NCBI GenBank assembly: GCA_021397845.1 | Contig: CM038052.1 | Span: 35,138,449 to 35,202,448, forward strand | DNA from: Areca catechu | Lineage: Eukaryota; Streptophyta; Magnoliopsida; Arecales; Arecaceae | DNA: 64,000 nucleotides | Reading direction: 5' to 3' | Shown: positions 10,432 to 19,668 of the stretch, piece after piece | How positions within the stretch are numbered: the first letter of the stretch is position 1 | Layout: every line of letters begins with the position of its first letter | Translations under genes and position numbers: made by a program | The notes under the pieces: model-generated | Databases searched by the model: none | The model's input: the letters and a program-made list of their open reading frames with translations, nothing else | Told to the model about the DNA's origin: nothing

Positions 10432-12213
10432 TTAAAAAGCCGCGATGTTGTCATTAAGATACCATAGTTATCAGTTTAATTAACCAACTTCTAATAAATT
10501 AAAAATAAGTAAATAGTAGCAAGTCGGGTCAAATCCACGAAGAAGGCAGTGCTTAGGATAAATTGAAATCTTTGATTTTTATAAAATAGAAAGGAAAATG
10601 AGTTTGAAGTCAGGAAAAATAAAAATTAAACGTGCAAAAAAGAATTAAAGCTAATATGTTCGATCTGCTAGTTGGATCATAGCATCTACTGGCAAGAAAA
10701 TAAAAAAAATTAAATGGCATAAAAATAAACTTTGCATTAATTAAAATCTAATTACAAGGGACTAAAAATAATAATAAACGATGAAAGCAATAACAAAGAA
10801 TTTGAAGTTGATTGGCATAGCCTCGTCGGGAAGTTGGTTGATGTCATGTCGCCTCCTTCCATCATACTTTATGGAGCGGACTGGGCTTCCTCTTCTTCTT
10901 CCTCTTTAGATCTTGATCTAAAGATTGGTATAAGCAGAAAGATGGCATAGACGATAGAGCTTCTCTTCTAGGAAACCTCACTTTTAGAGACCAACCAACA
11001 GCCCATAACTAAGCCTTCTACCCTATACTGTACTACTCTCTCCAGGATAATTTCTTCTTAGCCCAGGATCCTTTAAATAGAGCTTAGAGGAGACTCTTGA
11101 TTAAGTCAGATTAATATGAGCCATGAGATGGTTGATTTCTAGTGTCTCTGGACTGTTTGATCACCTAAATCATACAAATCACACTTCAAGTGGGGATCCT
11201 TATCAGCCATTAGATCCATGCTTTGGATGGCCAAGATAGGATGTCGTGGATTGCACTGTTTGTGCCTTAGACCCCTCCACATTTGACTCAGCTCCACCAA
11301 AAGTTGTAGCAAGATGTTCCTAGACTGAGAATCAGTGATGGCCGGTAGGAATCTCATGCTGGGAGGTGGAGGTGGCACTGGGCGGTATTAGTGAGAGAAG
11401 ATGACCAGTAGCTCCAAGCGGCATGGAACAGGGTGTGGGGGCAGCTATGGCAGATTGGTGGAGAGAAGGGAAAGTGGAAACAAAAACTAGGGGACCTTGG
11501 CTGGAACTTGGAGCAGGGAAGAGCAGTGGCTGATGGATGGTGACAACAAGGGGGCAACTGGCAGTGGGAGGTGGTGCAAGGATTGGGTAACTGGTGGTGA
11601 GGGGGATTGAGAGGTCAACCAACAGGGGACGGGTGGCTTGCTGTGGCTCGGTGGCTTGACCGGAAGGAAGCCGACAATGAGGGATGGTGGTCGACAGTGA
11701 GAGGGACAGCTGCAAATGGCAGTGATCTGGTGGTGGATGAAGGAGCAATAGGTAGCCAGAAAAATGGGGAAGGAGGGCTGTCGATCGAAAATATGACATT
11801 TTGGCAAGTTCTCCGGCCGTGGCGAAGCTCTTGGGGGTTCTCCAGTAGTGGGTGGTGACTGGCGGGTGAGATGTGCTGCTTGGGAGGAGGTTGGTCCATG
11901 AATGGTTTCATGGACTGGCAACAATGGCTACCGGTGGACCAGTCTTCACTTCATAAACCAAGCAGCTGGTCCATGGTGGATCGGCTGCTTTAAAAGGTGT
12001 GCATTTTTCTTGTTACTTTTTAAAATTCGATTTCGAACCTGTTTAAACTCCAATTCACATAATGTTTGCATCGTTGAACTCCAAAAATCGAGCTCTTTTA
12101 ATCAATGGACTTCTTTTTTATAAAACATCAATAAAAAGTATCAATTCTTAATAAATATTAATTAATAAATATTTATTTTAATGAAAAAATTGGAATAATT
12201 GATAGACTTATCA
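10432..12213 (-). repeat. LTR of the Athila-like derivative
   Basis: About 1.78 kb. It begins TGATAAGTC on the minus strand at 12213 and ends at about 10432 beside the primer binding site; the inner boundary is uncertain by a few bases. Shared with the other Athila LTRs: the TGATAA start, the R/U5 part with the minus-strand word GGATTTGACCCGACTTGC (around 10521-10538), and a block at 10830-10980. The U3 interior (about 11340-11940) is GC-rich but differs in sequence from the GC-rich island of the other LTR. A palindrome sits at 11893-11916. A TATA-like CTATTTAAA lies on the minus strand near 11076-11084. Confidence 0.7.
11893..11916. repeat. LTR palindrome (derivative copy)
   Basis: GGTCCATGAA, three bases, then TTCATGGACT: arms of 10 with one mismatch. 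The same core word occurs in the larger palindrome at 13094-13148 of the complete copy. Confidence 0.6.
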
Positions 12214-12690
12214 GCAGCGGTGCGGCATCTGCAACACCAGCACCTGTCCATGATAATGCAGCAGCTACCAGGGACCCCTACGACCCCCACCATAATGGCC
12301 CCTAAAAATCCACAAGCCGCCTCATATTCATGCTCCCCGCCTCACCCATGGAAAGGCCAGTGTGCCTTAGGTGATAGACACTGGAACAGCTCGGTTATCG
12401 GGAGCATCACTCCCCAGACTTGAACTATGATAGCCCGTTGCACCGATGATGGAGGTACGGGCGGGGGCTCAAGTGCAAGCTCCCTCGATCTCCACCTTCT
12501 TCCTTACCAACGACCTCGATCGAGGGATCCACCGATGAGGCCATCTAGTGGTAGGCTGAGGAGCATGAACGCAGGCTGGCTAACCTTGCCCACCAGTTCG
12601 CTGACGTCCAGGGTGCTTCCCATGAGCCGACGGGCTACAACTCATGCCCTCCATTTTCTCGCTGGATCCAAAAGGAACTAATCCCCTGTC
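12214..12690 (+). pseudogene. Tat1 gag N-terminal region
   Basis: Degenerate coding sequence matching the region upstream of the capsid domain in Tat2 (57400-57900 on the minus strand). Shared words include CAGCAGCTAC-type Gln-rich stretches at the left and GGGATC..CCGATGAGGCCATC near 12525-12545. Frames change at about 12425 and 12690. The region ends at the Athila insertion, in a segment whose Tat2 counterpart continues TGCATGCCC, exactly what resumes at 23655. Confidence 0.6.
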
Positions 12691-12695
12691 GGTTC
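12691..12695 (+). repeat. Left target site duplication of Athila (GGTTC)
   Basis: GGTTC directly precedes the 5' LTR; GGTTT directly follows the 3' LTR at 23650-23654. The single difference is a C-to-T transition. Confidence 0.8.
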
Positions 12696-13093
12696 TAATA
12701 AATCATGGATTTACACATTTATTTTAAGTATTTTAGTTAATTATTGGTGCTAATATTCTTTTAATAACCTAATTTCATAATTAATTTGGACTTTCTTGCA
12801 AAACTAATTATTTTAAAAAATATCTTTGAAAAATATGAAATTAGAATACGTTCATGAAAAATAGATTTCAAGTCAAAGCACCACACACCCATTTAAATGA
12901 TTAATAAAATATTTAATAATTATAATTAATGATCATGGAATCGGTAAAATTAATAAGATTGAAACCCACCAATAGGTAGAGCTTGATTTATGGAATCCAA
13001 CGACGCAAACGGTACTTAAATCAGGTTTGAAATGAAGAAGTTATGAATTTTCTAAGATTTTTGCACACCTTTTGATGGTGCACGATTTTTGGA

Positions 13094-13148
13094 GCAACCG
13101 GTCCATGAATCAAGCTTGATTTCTAAGCTTGATTCATGGACCGGCTGC
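13094..13148. repeat. Long palindrome in Athila 5' LTR
   Basis: Inverted repeat with 24-base arms (13094-13117 and 13125-13148), one mismatch, and a 7-base spacer. The core of the arms is GGTCCATGAATCAAGCTT. The 3' LTR has a shorter form at 22345-22371 with 13-base arms, one mismatch and a single central base. Confidence 0.85.
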
Positions 13149-13385
13149 TCATTTTTTTATTGCAGTTTGGTTCACCGGCAGCCATGGCTGCCAGTCCACG
13201 GAATAGGCCGTGGACCACAGCCCTCCAGAGGCACCGAAATTCGCCGGGAAGCACGCCGGCGGTGTCCCTGGCCGGAGGAGAAGCTCCGGCGGTGGTTTGA
13301 CGGTCGGTGGCGGTGTTTTTTGGTGGCAAACGAGAGGAGGAAGCCCACGTTCTTCACGTGTCCACGGCCGGAGGAGACACTCTGG

Positions 13386-13600
13386 CGGTGGCGTTGCCGA
13401 GCTCCTCCACACGCGTTGCCGAGCTCCTCCACGCGCACGGCCAAGCTCCTCCACGCGCAGCCCACACCCTCCACGGTGGCGCAGTCCACGGGCAAGCACT
13501 CCACGGGCTGCAGGACGTTGCCACGCTCCTCACGCATTCACGAGCTCCACGCGCGTTGCCGAGCTCCTCCACGCGCACGGCCAAGCTTCTCCACGCGCTC
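13386..13600 (+). repeat. GC-rich short repeats in Athila LTR island
   Basis: Repeated words GCCGAGCTCCTCCACGCGC and GGCCAAGCTCCTCCACGCG recur about five times in the 5' LTR, and again at 22610-22860 in the 3' LTR. The GC content contrasts strongly with the AT-rich flanks. Confidence 0.75.
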
Positions 13601-13738
13601 CACGGTGGTTCCACGAGCTGGCTTGCCGGAGCGCCGTCTACAAGTAGTCTACGAGCAATCCACGGGCGTTCTCCACGAGCAGTCCACGAGCGGCGTAATC
13701 AACGGAGCAGCAATGGAGCGGTCACGGTATTTTTTTTT

Positions 13739-13749
13739 GTCCCACATCG
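13739..13749 (+). promoter_or_regulatory. snRNA-type upstream sequence element (USE) in Athila 5' LTR
   Basis: GTCCCACATCG exactly fits the plant snRNA-gene USE consensus RTCCCACATCG. It lies 33 bases before the TATA box. The same pair occurs in the 3' LTR (USE within 22993-23003). Confidence 0.6.
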
Positions 13750-13782
13750 CTAGTGTGCAACGAGCTCCCCTCTCTGGTCAAT

Positions 13783-13790
13783 TATAAAAT
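13783..13790 (+). promoter_or_regulatory. TATA box of Athila 5' LTR
   Basis: TATAAAAT in the context TCAATTATAAAATGAACCC, upstream of the presumed transcribed leader. Conserved in the 3' LTR (about 23036-23043). Confidence 0.7.
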
Positions 13791-14403
13791 GAACCCTAAT
13801 GCACAAGACAGGGGGATCTCGGAGAAAAGACAAGGTACAGGGTAGAGGGCATTGCTTGGGTTACGGGTTGGCTTTTGGGAGTGAGGTTTCTCAAAGGAGA
13901 GCGTGTCCCTACACCATCTTCCAGCCTTCTCTCTCTGAGATCAAGATCCGAAGAAGAAGACGCAGAGGAAGCCCACTTCGCTCCACAGAGTACGAAGGAA
14001 GGAGCTATCTTCCCGACGAGGCTGCGCCGATCTGTTCTTATCTTTGTTACTTGTTTTATTAATTTAGTTTTTTTTTGCATTGTATTTAGACCTTAAAATT
14101 CAATCAATGCAATATCTCTTTTTAACTCCTGTCTTTCATCTTGTCTGCAAGTAGATGCTAGGATCTAAATAATAGATCCTAGTGCCAAGTTTAATTTTCC
14201 TGCAATTTTAATTTTTTTATATTTTTCGACTTCAAATATTTTTTTTTTTACAAGATCAAAAAGATTTCAAATCCTAAACACCGCCTTCTCTGTGGATTCG
14301 ACCCGACTCCTCCTGCTATGCATTTTTAAATATTTTAAGAAGTCAGATTTTAAACTGATAGCCACAGTGTTTTAACGACAACCCCACGGTCCTACCAAGT
14401 TTT

Positions 14404-14421
14404 TGGCACCGTTGCCGAGGA
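14404..14421 (+). promoter_or_regulatory. Athila primer binding site (tRNA-Asp type)
   Basis: TGGCACCGTTGCCGAGGA, two changes from TGGCGCCGTTGCCGGGGA, the tRNA-Asp-complementary site typical of Athila. It begins six bases after the LTR end. Confidence 0.85.
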
Positions 14422-15303
14422 AGGCATTAAAATAATAGTTTTTGATCTTTTTGATTTTTTTTTATACCGTCCTAACTTTTCTTTTTCTTGCAGATAAAAA
14501 AAAAATTTTAAAAAAAAGGGGGGAGAAAAGCGGAAGAGGAAGAAAGTCTCCCAATCAGTAAACTTTCTTTCCTCTTTTACATATTAATTATTTTCCTTTT
14601 TAGTTTCTTTTCTTATTTCCAAAAAAAAAAAATTTCAAATTTCAAATTTCAAATTTCAAACAATTTTTTTTTTCATTTTTAGATTCATTTAGGTAAATTT
14701 ATCTTTTCTGCAAAATCCAAAAAAAAATTGCCCAGACATTTCATAATTTATTAGGATTAGAAACTTAATCACAAAATTAAAAAAAATATATCACTTTAAT
14801 TTAATTTTGTGTGTTTATAACTTTTATTTTGGACATCTTATTGCATTTCATAATCTCATAATCATCTTAAGGGCACTAATCCATAAACAAGATAAGGTGG
14901 GGAGTTCAATACCCTTCCTTAGCCCACAAACCATCACCCCTCATTTTGCATACCTAAGCCTTCTAAATAAAATTAACTAGACGTCAGCCCTAAGGAACTC
15001 GAGCTCAATAGGACAGGGCACCCGGAAGAGTTGGACCGGGTCAAGATTAGTTGGGTGACTGGTGTCTAGGAAATGGGTTCAGGGATTACGTCCCGAAGGA
15101 AGGTGGTTGGATCCGCTTACCTGGCTAATTTTCAATTGGTGTATAAGGCAAGCAAAGAGGGAAACTCCACCGACCTTACCCTTACCTGGCCAGTTAGCTA
15201 ATTGGTCTTTGACTTGGAGGGCTCCAAGGCGGTCTTGGAAGTTAGGAGCTGTCTAGAATTAGGGAGCCTAGGATAGAAATCTGTTTGATAAGTGTTTGAA
15301 AAT

Positions 15304-15339
<36 letters not shown>

Positions 15340-15341
15340 TT
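14422..15341 (+). other. Athila 5' leader
   Basis: Untranslated leader between primer binding site and gag. AT-rich with homopolymer runs up to 14800, then a better conserved block (14920-15290) shared with the derivative copy at 9240-9560, then a (TA)n microsatellite at 15310-15337. A 64-codon frame at 15062-15256 is not obviously conserved as protein. Confidence 0.6.
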
Positions 15342-17348
15342 TTGATTCACATATTTGGGTTGCACTGTTACATGCACGGTAGAAGATCTTTATTTCCAGA
15401 CCTAGTTGACTTCAACCCTGAAATTGAACGGCTGATCCATAGTACACCAAAAAATCAAATGGCTGGAAACCTTGAAGAACCACCAAGACAGATGAAGGAA
15501 TACTTTATTCCTTCCACCTACAACCCATCGACTTGTATCCATTTACCTGAAATACCTGCTAGACAATTTGAGATCAAGTCTGCCACAATCCAGATGCTCC
15601 CTTCCTTTTATGGGAATACCAACGAAGATCCTTATAAGCATCTAGATGAGTTTCTAGAAATATGTTATACGGTGAAGATCCAAGATTTTACTGATGATGC
15701 CCTTAGGCTAACCTTGTTCCCCTTCTCACTTAAGGATAAGGCCAAGTACTGGCTTGGCACAATAGGGAAACCAATTCGAACTTGGGCTGAAATGCAGCAC
15801 GAGTTCCTTAAGAAATTCTATTCTATAGGTCGAACCAACACCATGAGGCAAGCCATCACTGGATTTGCTCAGCTTCCTGGTGAACAAATTCATGAATCAT
15901 GGGAGAGACTTAAGGAACTCCTTAGAAAATGCCCACATCATGGTCTGTCTAAGTGGCAAATTGTCCAAGCTTTTTATGAGGGATTAGGAGACCAGTATAG
16001 ACAGATGGTGGATGCATCTTGTGGAGGTGCATTCATGAGTAGAAGTGAGGATGAAGCCTATACCTTGTTTGAAACCTTAAGTGAAAATTCGATCAACCAT
16101 GCTTCTTTGACTTCATATGAAAGATCGATTCCTCACCAAAAGCGGGCAGGGGTTTATGAAATTAGACATTCAAATTCCAATGTCGACTTGAACCTAATAT
16201 CCCAAAGATTAGATACAGTCGACCTCCTTTCTCAAAAGTTGGACCAAGTCCTAGCCCTCAGTCAACAATCTCCTGCACAATACCCATCACACCCATCACA
16301 ATACCCATCACCCTCTAATCATCAGGAGATTTGTTCTATCTGTGCTAGCCCAGCCCATCACATGAATGAATGTCCTACGGTTGCACAGTTACCACCTTTC
16401 ATCCAAGAACAAGTCCAAGCTGCTCAAGGTTACTCCAAGCCGGGTAATGACCCATTTTCAAATACTTATAACCCGGGTTGGAGAAACCATCCTAATTTTT
16501 CTTGGAAACCACAACAGACTCAGGTTCAGACCCAAACTCCTCCTGCATGGAACTTTCAAAATAGGCCCCCATACCAAAACTATGCCTATAATAGAGGTCA
16601 GCCTAGTCAGCCTGCTCAGCCACCATATCATCATCAGTCATCATATCAACCTCCTCAACAGACCAATCTGGCCGACGATAGGTTTGATCAACTTCAACAA
16701 TTAATCATGACCCAACAACAATCTATTGCCAGGTTAGAAGTTCAAATAGGACAGTTAGCTGAATCTACTATGAGGAGAGAACCAGGTCAACTACCGAGTC
16801 AACCAATACCGAACCCTAGAAACAACCCACTCATTCTTCAGCCTAATGTTCCACCTAAGAACCCTCAATTTGAGAATGCCAAAGCAATTTCAGAGCTTAG
16901 AAGTGGTAGGATTCTTAGGGACCCATATCAAGACCAGGAGAGAGAGGCTAGTACTGATGCTAGCAAGAATGAGAAGTTAGAAGATGATGTTAATACTAAG
17001 ACTAACCATGTAGAAGAGCCTGAGCCCGGGACTAGTACTGATACTGGTTTCGATTTAAATGAGAAAGGAAAGAAGAGAGCAGATGAATTACCTGAGACTT
17101 ATAAACCTAGAGTCCCGTTCCCTTCAGCCCTAAAAGCTGGCTCTTCCCGTAAAAAGCAAGGAGCACGCAACGAGGAGCTAATGGAATTATTCAAGCAAGT
17201 CCATATTAATTTACCCCTCCTCGATGCAATTCAGCACGTTCCATCTTACACTAAATTTCTCAAAGAACTCTGCACCCAAAAGCGTGAGCCACGAACCATA
17301 AAGAGAATCATATTGTCTGAGGATGTAAGTGCAGTTTTGTTGAATTAA
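15342..17348 (+). CDS. gag: Athila gag polyprotein
   Basis: Open frame of 668 codons, the only long intact frame of the element. It encodes the capsid protein (residues about 60-260, with FEIKSATIQMLPSFYG, LFPFSLKDKAKYWL and LRKCPHHGLSKWQ) and a CCHC zinc knuckle CSICASPAHHMNEC at about 331-344, which would bind element RNA. A Pro/Gln-rich segment follows at about 345-470, then a charged tail reaching the spacer before protease. The first Met lies right after the (TA)n run; Met40 (15459, MAGNLEEPPR) is a plausible alternative start. The frame ends in TAA at 17346-17348, after which the protease continues in the same frame, so the stop may be a separating or inactivating mutation. Confidence 0.85.
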   Translation: MIHIFGLHCYMHGRRSLFPDLVDFNPEIERLIHSTPKNQMAGNLEEPPRQMKEYFIPSTYNPSTCIHLPEIPARQFEIKSATIQMLPSFYGNTNEDPYKHLDEFLEICYTVKIQDFTDDALRLTLFPFSLKDKAKYWLGTIGKPIRTWAEMQHEFLKKFYSIGRTNTMRQAITGFAQLPGEQIHESWERLKELLRKCPHHGLSKWQIVQAFYEGLGDQYRQMVDASCGGAFMSRSEDEAYTLFETLSENSINHASLTSYERSIPHQKRAGVYEIRHSNSNVDLNLISQRLDTVDLLSQKLDQVLALSQQSPAQYPSHPSQYPSPSNHQEICSICASPAHHMNECPTVAQLPPFIQEQVQAAQGYSKPGNDPFSNTYNPGWRNHPNFSWKPQQTQVQTQTPPAWNFQNRPPYQNYAYNRGQPSQPAQPPYHHQSSYQPPQQTNLADDRFDQLQQLIMTQQQSIARLEVQIGQLAESTMRREPGQLPSQPIPNPRNNPLILQPNVPPKNPQFENAKAISELRSGRILRDPYQDQEREASTDASKNEKLEDDVNTKTNHVEEPEPGTSTDTGFDLNEKGKKRADELPETYKPRVPFPSALKAGSSRKKQGARNEELMELFKQVHINLPLLDAIQHVPSYTKFLKELCTQKREPRTIKRIILSEDVSAVLLN

Positions 17349-18237
17349 TTACCTCAGAAAATGAAAGACCCCGGTGCTCCTTTGATTTCTTGTGTTATAG
17401 GAGGCATTACCTTTGACCGAGTCCTGTTAGACCTAGGAGCTAGTGTGAACCTTCTTCCAACCTCGGTCTATGAAAAATTTAGGATAGGTGAACTAAAACC
17501 CACTCAGTCATTCTTCAACTAGCCGATAGATCTATCAAAACACCACGTGGTTTGATTGAGGATGTCTTAGTTAGAGTGAACCAATGTTATTTCCCAGTAG
17601 ACTTCCTCATACTAGACATGGAACCATCCCAAGAGCTAAATTAGAATCCCATAATCTTAGGTCATCCATTCCTAGCCACTGCCAATGCCAATATCAATTG
17701 TAAAACGGGAGCTATGGACATTTCTTTTGGGGATCAAAAGGTGAGAATTAATATTTTTAATGCCTCAAAGTTTGCTCGAGAGGAGGAAAATTGTTCTGTG
17801 ATTAGTTTAGTAGATGAGATTGTTGAGTCTGAATTTTCCTCCAATTTGATGGAAGATGACAAGCTTATTGCTGAAACCCAAGTCCAAGAGGTAAATGCCC
17901 TACTTGATTCACCTCAACCTTCACCACCTTGGTCAATGCAAACTGAATCCTTACCTGACCTAGGAACTGAGCCTTTGCATCCTTCGATTCAGGCCCCACC
18001 ACAACTTGAACTAAAAACTTTGCCTGAATCACTTAAGTATGTGTTTTTAGGACCTGACAAAACCCTGCCTGTGATCATTGCTTCTGACCTAACCATTGAG
18101 CAGGAAAACCAATTGATAGATGTTCTGAAAACACATAGGGAGGCCATTGGTTGGGCCATTGCTGATTTAAAAGGCATTAGTCCATCAATTTGTATGCACC
18201 ATATCTATACTGAGGATAGTGCCAAGCCTACTAAGAA
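17349..18237 (+). pseudogene. Athila protease and protease-RT linker
   Basis: Aspartic-protease-like segment VLLDLGASVNLLPTSVY around 17420-17475; D-L-G-A-S is the form usual in Athila. The frame then shifts by one base near 17510-17525 (downstream ADRSIKTPRGLIEDVLVRV is in another frame), and a TAG at 17641-17643 interrupts LN*NPIILGHPFLATA. From 17714 the frame is open to 18289 through an acidic linker with LELKTLPESLKYVFL and LIDVLKTHREAIGWAI, ending in a frameshift at about 18230, where the RT frame begins. Confidence 0.8.
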
Positions 18238-19668
18238 ATGCAAAGACGGCTCAACCCAAACATGCAAGAAGTGGTCAAGAAGGAAGTGATTAAATGGTTA
18301 GATGCTGGTATTATTTATCCTATTTCTGATAGCCACTGGGTGAGTCCTACTCAAGTCGTTCCAAAGAAATCTGGACTCACGGTTGTCCGTACTGATCATG
18401 GGGATTTAGTGCCAACACAACTTTCTACTGGGTGGCGTGTCTGTATAGATTATAGAAAACTTAATGCAGCTACCCGCAAAGACCACTATCCCTTACCATT
18501 TATTGATCAGATCCTAGAAAGATTAGCTGGCCAGCAATACTTTTGCTTCTTAGATGGATACTCAGGATACAACCAGGTAGCAATCTATCCAGGAGACCAA
18601 GAAAAGACCACCTTCACATGTCCCTTTGGAACCTTTGCTTTCCGTAGAATGCCTTTCGGTTTGTGTAATGCACCTGCAACCTTTCAAAGGTGCATGATAT
18701 CAATTTTCTCGGACATGGTAGGAGATTTCTTAGAAATTTTTATGGATGATTTTTCAGTCTTTGAAGAATCTTTTGAGAGTTGCCTCAATAATTTGAAGAA
18801 AATATTAAAACGATGTATTGAGGCTAATTTAGTTCTGAGCTGGGAGAAGAGCCATTTCATGGTTCGAGAAGGGATTGTTTTAGGACATATTGTATCTAAG
18901 AGAGGGATCGAGGTAGATAAAGCAAAGGTTGAATTGATCTCCAAACTTCCTCCACCCATCTCTATCAGACAAATTCGATCTTTTCTCGGCCATGTAGGAT
19001 TCTATCGTCGCTTCATCAAAGACTTTTCCAAAATTTCCCGTCCTTTGTGTAATCTGCTCGCCAAGGACGTTCCTTTCAATTTTGATGAAGATTGTCTTAA
19101 GGCTTTTGAGTTTCTAAAGGAAGCTGTGACCCAAGCCCCAATCATCCAACCCCCAGATTGGTCACTACCTTTTGAAATCATGTGTGATGCTTCAGACTTT
19201 GCCATAGGAGCTGTCTTAGGCCAAAGGGTAAATAAATGTCCCATAGTGATTTATTATTCTAGCAGAACTTTGAATGATGCCCTAAAAAATTATACCACTA
19301 CTGAAAAGGAGTTGCTAGCTGTGGTGTTTGCCCTGGAAAAGTTTAGATCATATCTTTTAGGTTCCAAGATTGTGGTTTATTCGGATCACTCGGCTTTGAG
19401 ATACCTGCTCTCAAAAAAAGATGCTAAACCATAATTGATTAGATGGATCTTACTGCTACAAGAGTTTGATATTGAAGTTCGAGACAAGAAAGGATCTGAG
19501 AATGTTGTAGCAGACCATCTATCTAGGATTTTAGTTGAAGAGTGTGAACCTGCATCAATTGAAGAATCTTTTCCGGATGAACAGCTCTTAGCAGTTTCAC
19601 ATGCAAAGGCACCTTGGTTTGCAGATATTGTGAACTACTTAGTGGTTGGACAAATCCCTGATGGCTAG
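18238..19668 (+). pseudogene. Athila reverse transcriptase and RNase H
   Basis: The RT frame is open from 18238 to a TAA at 19432-19434 (398 codons). Motifs: GWRVCIDYRKLNAATRKDHY, FCFLDGYSGYNQVAI, MPFGLCNAPATFQRCM, and the catalytic box FMDDFSVF near residue 167. RNase H follows with CDASDFAIGAVLGQ, TEKELLAVVFALEKF and VYSDHSALRYL, so its acidic residues D, E and D are present. After the stop the same frame continues IRWILLLQEFDIEVRDKKG, ENVVADHLSRI to 19668. Apart from frameshift and stop the catalytic residues look intact, which fits a young insertion. Confidence 0.9.

Larger units (their letters stand above)
6782..12213 (-). mobile_element. Athila-like non-autonomous deletion derivative
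   Basis: Minus-strand element collinear with the complete Athila-like element at 12696-23649 but diverged and internally deleted. In element order it keeps one LTR (12213-10432), a decayed tRNA-Asp-type primer binding site (10426-10409), the leader (10408-9210), the C-terminal gag region, a short part around the protease-RT linker, and the 3' UTR (7370-6782). The capsid part of gag, RT, RNase H and integrase are missing. The 3' end is cut at 6782 by the CRM-like fragment, so polypurine tract and 3' LTR are lost. Its LTR ends in TG...-type sequence at 12213, immediately against Tat1 gag sequence; the right-hand target duplication would be GCAGC (12214-12218), with no left partner in the window. 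Confidence 0.75.
12696..14397 (+). repeat. Athila 5' LTR
   Basis: Begins TAATAAATC (the 3' LTR has the expected TGATAAATC) and ends CCTACCA, followed by AGTTTT and the primer binding site. Layout: AT-rich U3 start (12696-13080), palindrome (13094-13148), GC-rich island with short repeats (13190-13730), snRNA-type promoter elements (13739-13790), transcribed region with a CT-rich leader, and AT-rich end. Compared with the 3' LTR it has a longer palindrome and lacks about 30 bp in the island (present at 22702-22731). Open frames across the island are not thought to be genes. Confidence 0.92.

Noticed and set aside
11332..11924. Minus-strand Pro/Ser-rich frames of 145-155 codons
   Set aside because: Inside the GC-rich part of the derivative's LTR, several overlapping frames, no domain; treated as composition effect.
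13089..13787. Long overlapping frames in the GC-rich part of the Athila LTR (also 22390-23040)
   Set aside because: They lie wholly in the LTR, are low in complexity, exist in several frames and both strands, and arise from GC-rich repeats with few stop codons.
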